The translations under genes and the position numbers were made by a program. Below the pieces are notes generated by a model. The model did no database searches. It had not been told where the DNA came from and was given only the letters and a program-made list of their open reading frames with translations. A DNA stretch of 7,852 bases from DSNY01 sp037446035 (GTDB lineage: Bacteria > Pseudomonadota > Gammaproteobacteria > Burkholderiales > Burkholderiaceae_F). The DNA lies in NCBI GenBank assembly GCA_037446035.1, contig JBBIJJ010000166.1, positions 1 through 7,852 on the forward strand, given 5' to 3'. Shown in pieces: positions 5,984 through 7,852 of the stretch (position 1 is the first letter of the stretch; every line of letters begins with the position of its first letter).

Positions 5984-7618
5984 ATGCGCATGTTCAACTG
6001 GACCAACCCGTACCCGTCGACACGCACGCCGGTGTTCGCGCGCAACGTCGTCGCCACGTCGCAGCCACTGGCCGCCCAGGCCGGGCTGCGCATCCTGCAG
6101 CAGGGTGGCAACGCGGTCGACGCGGCGATCGCTGCGGCGGCCGTGATCGCGATGACCGAACCGTGCAGCAACGGATTCGGCGCCGACAACTTCGCGATCG
6201 TCTGGGACGGACAGCGGCTGCACGGCATGAACTCGAGCGGGTTCGCGCCGGCTGCGTGGACGCTCGACTACTTCGCCCGCAAGTACGGACCCGATGCGGC
6301 CCGCGCGCGCCCCGCACGCGGCTGGGATGCGGTCACCGTGCCGGGCGCGGTCGCCGGCTGGGCGCTGCTGCACGGCCGGCTCGGCCTGCTGCCCTTCGAG
6401 GACGTGCTCGCGCCCGCGATCGAGTATGCCGAGCGCGGCTTCGCGGTGAGCCCGATTACGCAATCGAAGTGGAAGCTCGCGGAGCCGATCCTGAAGGACC
6501 AGCCCGGCTTCGCGGAGCACTTCCTGCCGCGCGGACGCGCGCCCGAAATCGGCGAGCACTTCGTGCTGCCCGGCGCGGCCAGGACGCTGAAGCTCGTCGC
6601 GCGCAGCAAAGGCGAGGACTTCTATCGCGGCGAAATCGCCGCCGCGATCGCGCGCTTCGCTGCCGAAACCGGCGGCGCGTTGGCCGCGGCCGATCTGGCC
6701 GCGTACTGGGACTTCGTGCGCGCCAACGGCTGGGTCGGCACGATCAGCCAGTCCTTCGCCGGGCACGAGCTGCACGAGATTCCGCCGAACGGCCAGGGCA
6801 TCGCAGCGGCGGCATGTCTAGGGATCCTGAATCACGCGCCCCTCGCGAGCTTTGCCGTCGACGGCGCCGACTGGCATCACGTGATGATCGAGGCGATGAA
6901 ACTCGCCTTCGCCGACGCGTACGCCTACGTCGCCGACCCGCGCGCGATGACCCGCACGCCGGCGCAACTGCTCGATGACGGCTACCTGAAAAGCCGCGCG
7001 CGGCTGATCGACATGAAGCGCGCGCAGGTCTTCGGCCCCGGCGCGCCGCCAAAGGGCGGAACGATCTATCTGTCGGCGGCCGACGCGAACGGCATGATGG
7101 TGTCGTTCATCCAGTCCAATTACATGGGCTTCGGCTCCGGCGTGGTCGTTCCCGGTTACGGCATCTCGCTGCAGAACCGCGGCTACGGGTTCTCGCTCGA
7201 CCCCGCGCACCCGAACTGCGTGGCCCCGCACAAGCGGCCGTTCCATACGATCATCCCCGCCTTCCTCACGCGTGCCGGCGCGCCGGTGATGAGCTTTGGC
7301 GTGATGGGCGGCAACATGCAGCCGCAGGGCCACGTGCAGACGCTGGCGCGCATGCTGCTCGCGCATCAGCAACCGCAGGCGGCGTGCGATGCGCCGCGCT
7401 GGAAGTGGGAGTCCGGCCTGACGGTCGATCTGGAACCGACGATGCCGGCCGCGGTGCGCGAAGAGCTCGCCCGTCGCGGGCACGAGATCGCGAAGATCGA
7501 CGACAGTTACATGGACTTTGGCGCCGGCCAGTTCATCTGGCTTCTGGGCGACCCTGCGATCGACGGTTATGTCGCGGCAAGCGACGCACGGCGCGACGGG
7601 CTGGCCGCGGGGTATTGA
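5984..7618 (+). CDS. ggt: Gamma-glutamyltranspeptidase-family Ntn-hydrolase (YwrD-like, cytoplasmic)
   Basis: This 544-residue protein is co-linear with the GGT family, whose precursors self-cleave before a threonine to give two subunits. The N-terminal part has VVATSQPLAAQAGLRILQQG (22-41) and GGNAVDAAIAAAAV (41-54), then GWDAVTVPGAVAGW (113-126). The processing and catalytic site is KGGT (357-360), with Thr360 as predicted nucleophile, giving chains of 359 and 185 residues. It is followed by SNYMGFGSGVVVPGYGISLQ (378-397), KRPFHTIIPA (417-426) and GGNMQPQGH (442-450). These last motifs fit the YwrD-like branch rather than classical GGT, which has TTHxS and NTTFG here. No signal peptide is seen, so it should act in the cytoplasm, hydrolysing or transferring gamma-glutamyl or similar amide groups. 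The ATG at 5984 or 5990 could start it; both have weak ribosome sites. It is the last gene of the TTT operon. Confidence 0.9.
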   Translation: MRMFNWTNPYPSTRTPVFARNVVATSQPLAAQAGLRILQQGGNAVDAAIAAAAVIAMTEPCSNGFGADNFAIVWDGQRLHGMNSSGFAPAAWTLDYFARKYGPDAARARPARGWDAVTVPGAVAGWALLHGRLGLLPFEDVLAPAIEYAERGFAVSPITQSKWKLAEPILKDQPGFAEHFLPRGRAPEIGEHFVLPGAARTLKLVARSKGEDFYRGEIAAAIARFAAETGGALAAADLAAYWDFVRANGWVGTISQSFAGHELHEIPPNGQGIAAAACLGILNHAPLASFAVDGADWHHVMIEAMKLAFADAYAYVADPRAMTRTPAQLLDDGYLKSRARLIDMKRAQVFGPGAPPKGGTIYLSAADANGMMVSFIQSNYMGFGSGVVVPGYGISLQNRGYGFSLDPAHPNCVAPHKRPFHTIIPAFLTRAGAPVMSFGVMGGNMQPQGHVQTLARMLLAHQQPQAACDAPRWKWESGLTVDLEPTMPAAVREELARRGHEIAKIDDSYMDFGAGQFIWLLGDPAIDGYVAASDARRDGLAAGY

Positions 7619-7645
7619 GCGTCTTCGGTTGAAAGGCGGAAGGAC

Positions 7646-7679
7646 AACGCCGAGAAAGCAACGGTCTCCTCTCGGTGTT
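7646..7679 (+). terminator. 10-bp stem-loop just after the GGT-family gene
   Basis: AACGCCGAGA (7646-7655) pairs with TCTCGGTGTT (7670-7679) over ten positions, one of them a G-U pair, around a 14-nt loop. It starts 27 nt after the operon's last stop codon. No T-tract follows (the next bases are CCCGGTGGG), so it is not a classical intrinsic terminator. A 3'-end stabilising or Rho-associated structure is possible. Confidence 0.45.
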
Positions 7680-7726
7680 CCCGGTGGGCGCAGCGCAGCC
7701 TTCTTGCTGACCTTTCCGCAAGTCGC

Positions 7727-7760
7727 TCACACGTCCAACGCTCAGAAGGTGTGAATCTTT
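7727..7760 (+). terminator. Possible weak terminator-like inverted repeat
   Basis: TCACAC (7727-7732) and GTGTGA (7749-7754) are perfect 6-bp inverted repeats with a 16-nt spacer, followed by the modestly T-rich ATCTTT. The stem is short and the loop long, so this could equally be a protein-binding dyad or part of a dispersed repeat. Confidence 0.25.
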
Positions 7761-7852
7761 CTGCTGCGCGGCCCGCTGGCGTCGTTGCGCGCTGCTCGGG
7801 CCTCGCCTATCTACTTGATATGTCTCGGCCCTGCGGCTGCGTGCGCCTAGCC

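Larger units (their letters stand above)
7619..7852. other. Right-end non-coding region with several inverted repeats
   Basis: No open frame here has a plausible start, ribosome site or recognisable product. The short frames overlapping it (7533-7730 minus, 7518-7754 plus) are arginine-rich or run over from the GGT-family gene. The region has a lower GC share and more A/T blocks than the coding DNA, and contains several potential stems. The stretch from about 7761 to the edge resembles, in my recollection, a repeated intergenic sequence of Burkholderiales genomes. That is an unverified impression. Confidence 0.4.

Noticed and set aside
7533..7730. Small minus-strand frame at the right end
   Set aside because: It starts with GTG without a convincing ribosome site, overlaps the GGT-family gene's 3' end antisense, and has no recognisable motif.
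1..7852. CRISPR array, tRNA or rRNA genes
   Set aside because: No regularly spaced direct repeats, tRNA cloverleaf or rRNA signature was seen on either strand.

Overview
The window comes from a high-GC bacterium. It looks like a betaproteobacterium of the Burkholderiales type, judged from the GC-rich third codon positions, the Bug/TctC-type periplasmic binding proteins and a group II intron end. No sequence search was possible, so the taxonomy is an inference.

Layout from left to right. (1) Bases 1-124 are the 5' end of a group II intron on the minus strand, which continues off the left edge. It starts with GTGCGCCCAGC and carries the GGAGG-TGAAAGT-CCTCC hairpin of domain I. (2) An intrinsic terminator reading rightwards (135-162) sits just outside the intron's 5' end. 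In the intron's orientation it forms a hairpin 10 nt ahead of the insertion point. (3) A small acylphosphatase gene (216-509, +) converges on a lipase-like alpha/beta hydrolase gene (541-1665, -). They are separated by 31 bp holding a GC hairpin. (4) A 180-bp divergent intergenic region contains a perfect 8-bp inverted repeat (1800-1821) between a possible -10 and the ribosome binding site of the next operon. (5) A rightward operon of five genes follows: tctC-1 (1846-2841), tctB (2915-3376), tctA (3395-4900), tctC-2 (4887-5909) and a gamma-glutamyltranspeptidase-family hydrolase (5984-7618). (6) The final 234 bp (7619-7852) hold no convincing gene but several inverted repeats. They may be part of a dispersed intergenic repeat.

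The central operon encodes a complete tripartite tricarboxylate transporter (TTT). TctA is the large and TctB the small membrane subunit, and there are two different secreted solute-binding proteins, one at each side of the membrane genes. It ends in a GGT/YwrD-like Ntn-hydrolase with no signal peptide. The arrangement suggests that one membrane permease is fed by two binding proteins with different binding loops, and that the imported compound, perhaps a gamma-glutamyl or other amide-linked carboxylate, is cleaved in the cytoplasm. The substrate is not readable from sequence. The acylphosphatase and the lipase are on separate transcription units with no evident functional link to the transporter.

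The most notable observations are the group II intron boundary next to a terminator hairpin, the two-binding-protein TTT operon with a GGT-like enzyme, the operator-like inverted repeat before the operon, the 14-nt tctA/tctC-2 overlap with a perfect AGGAGG inside tctA, and the structured unexplained right end.
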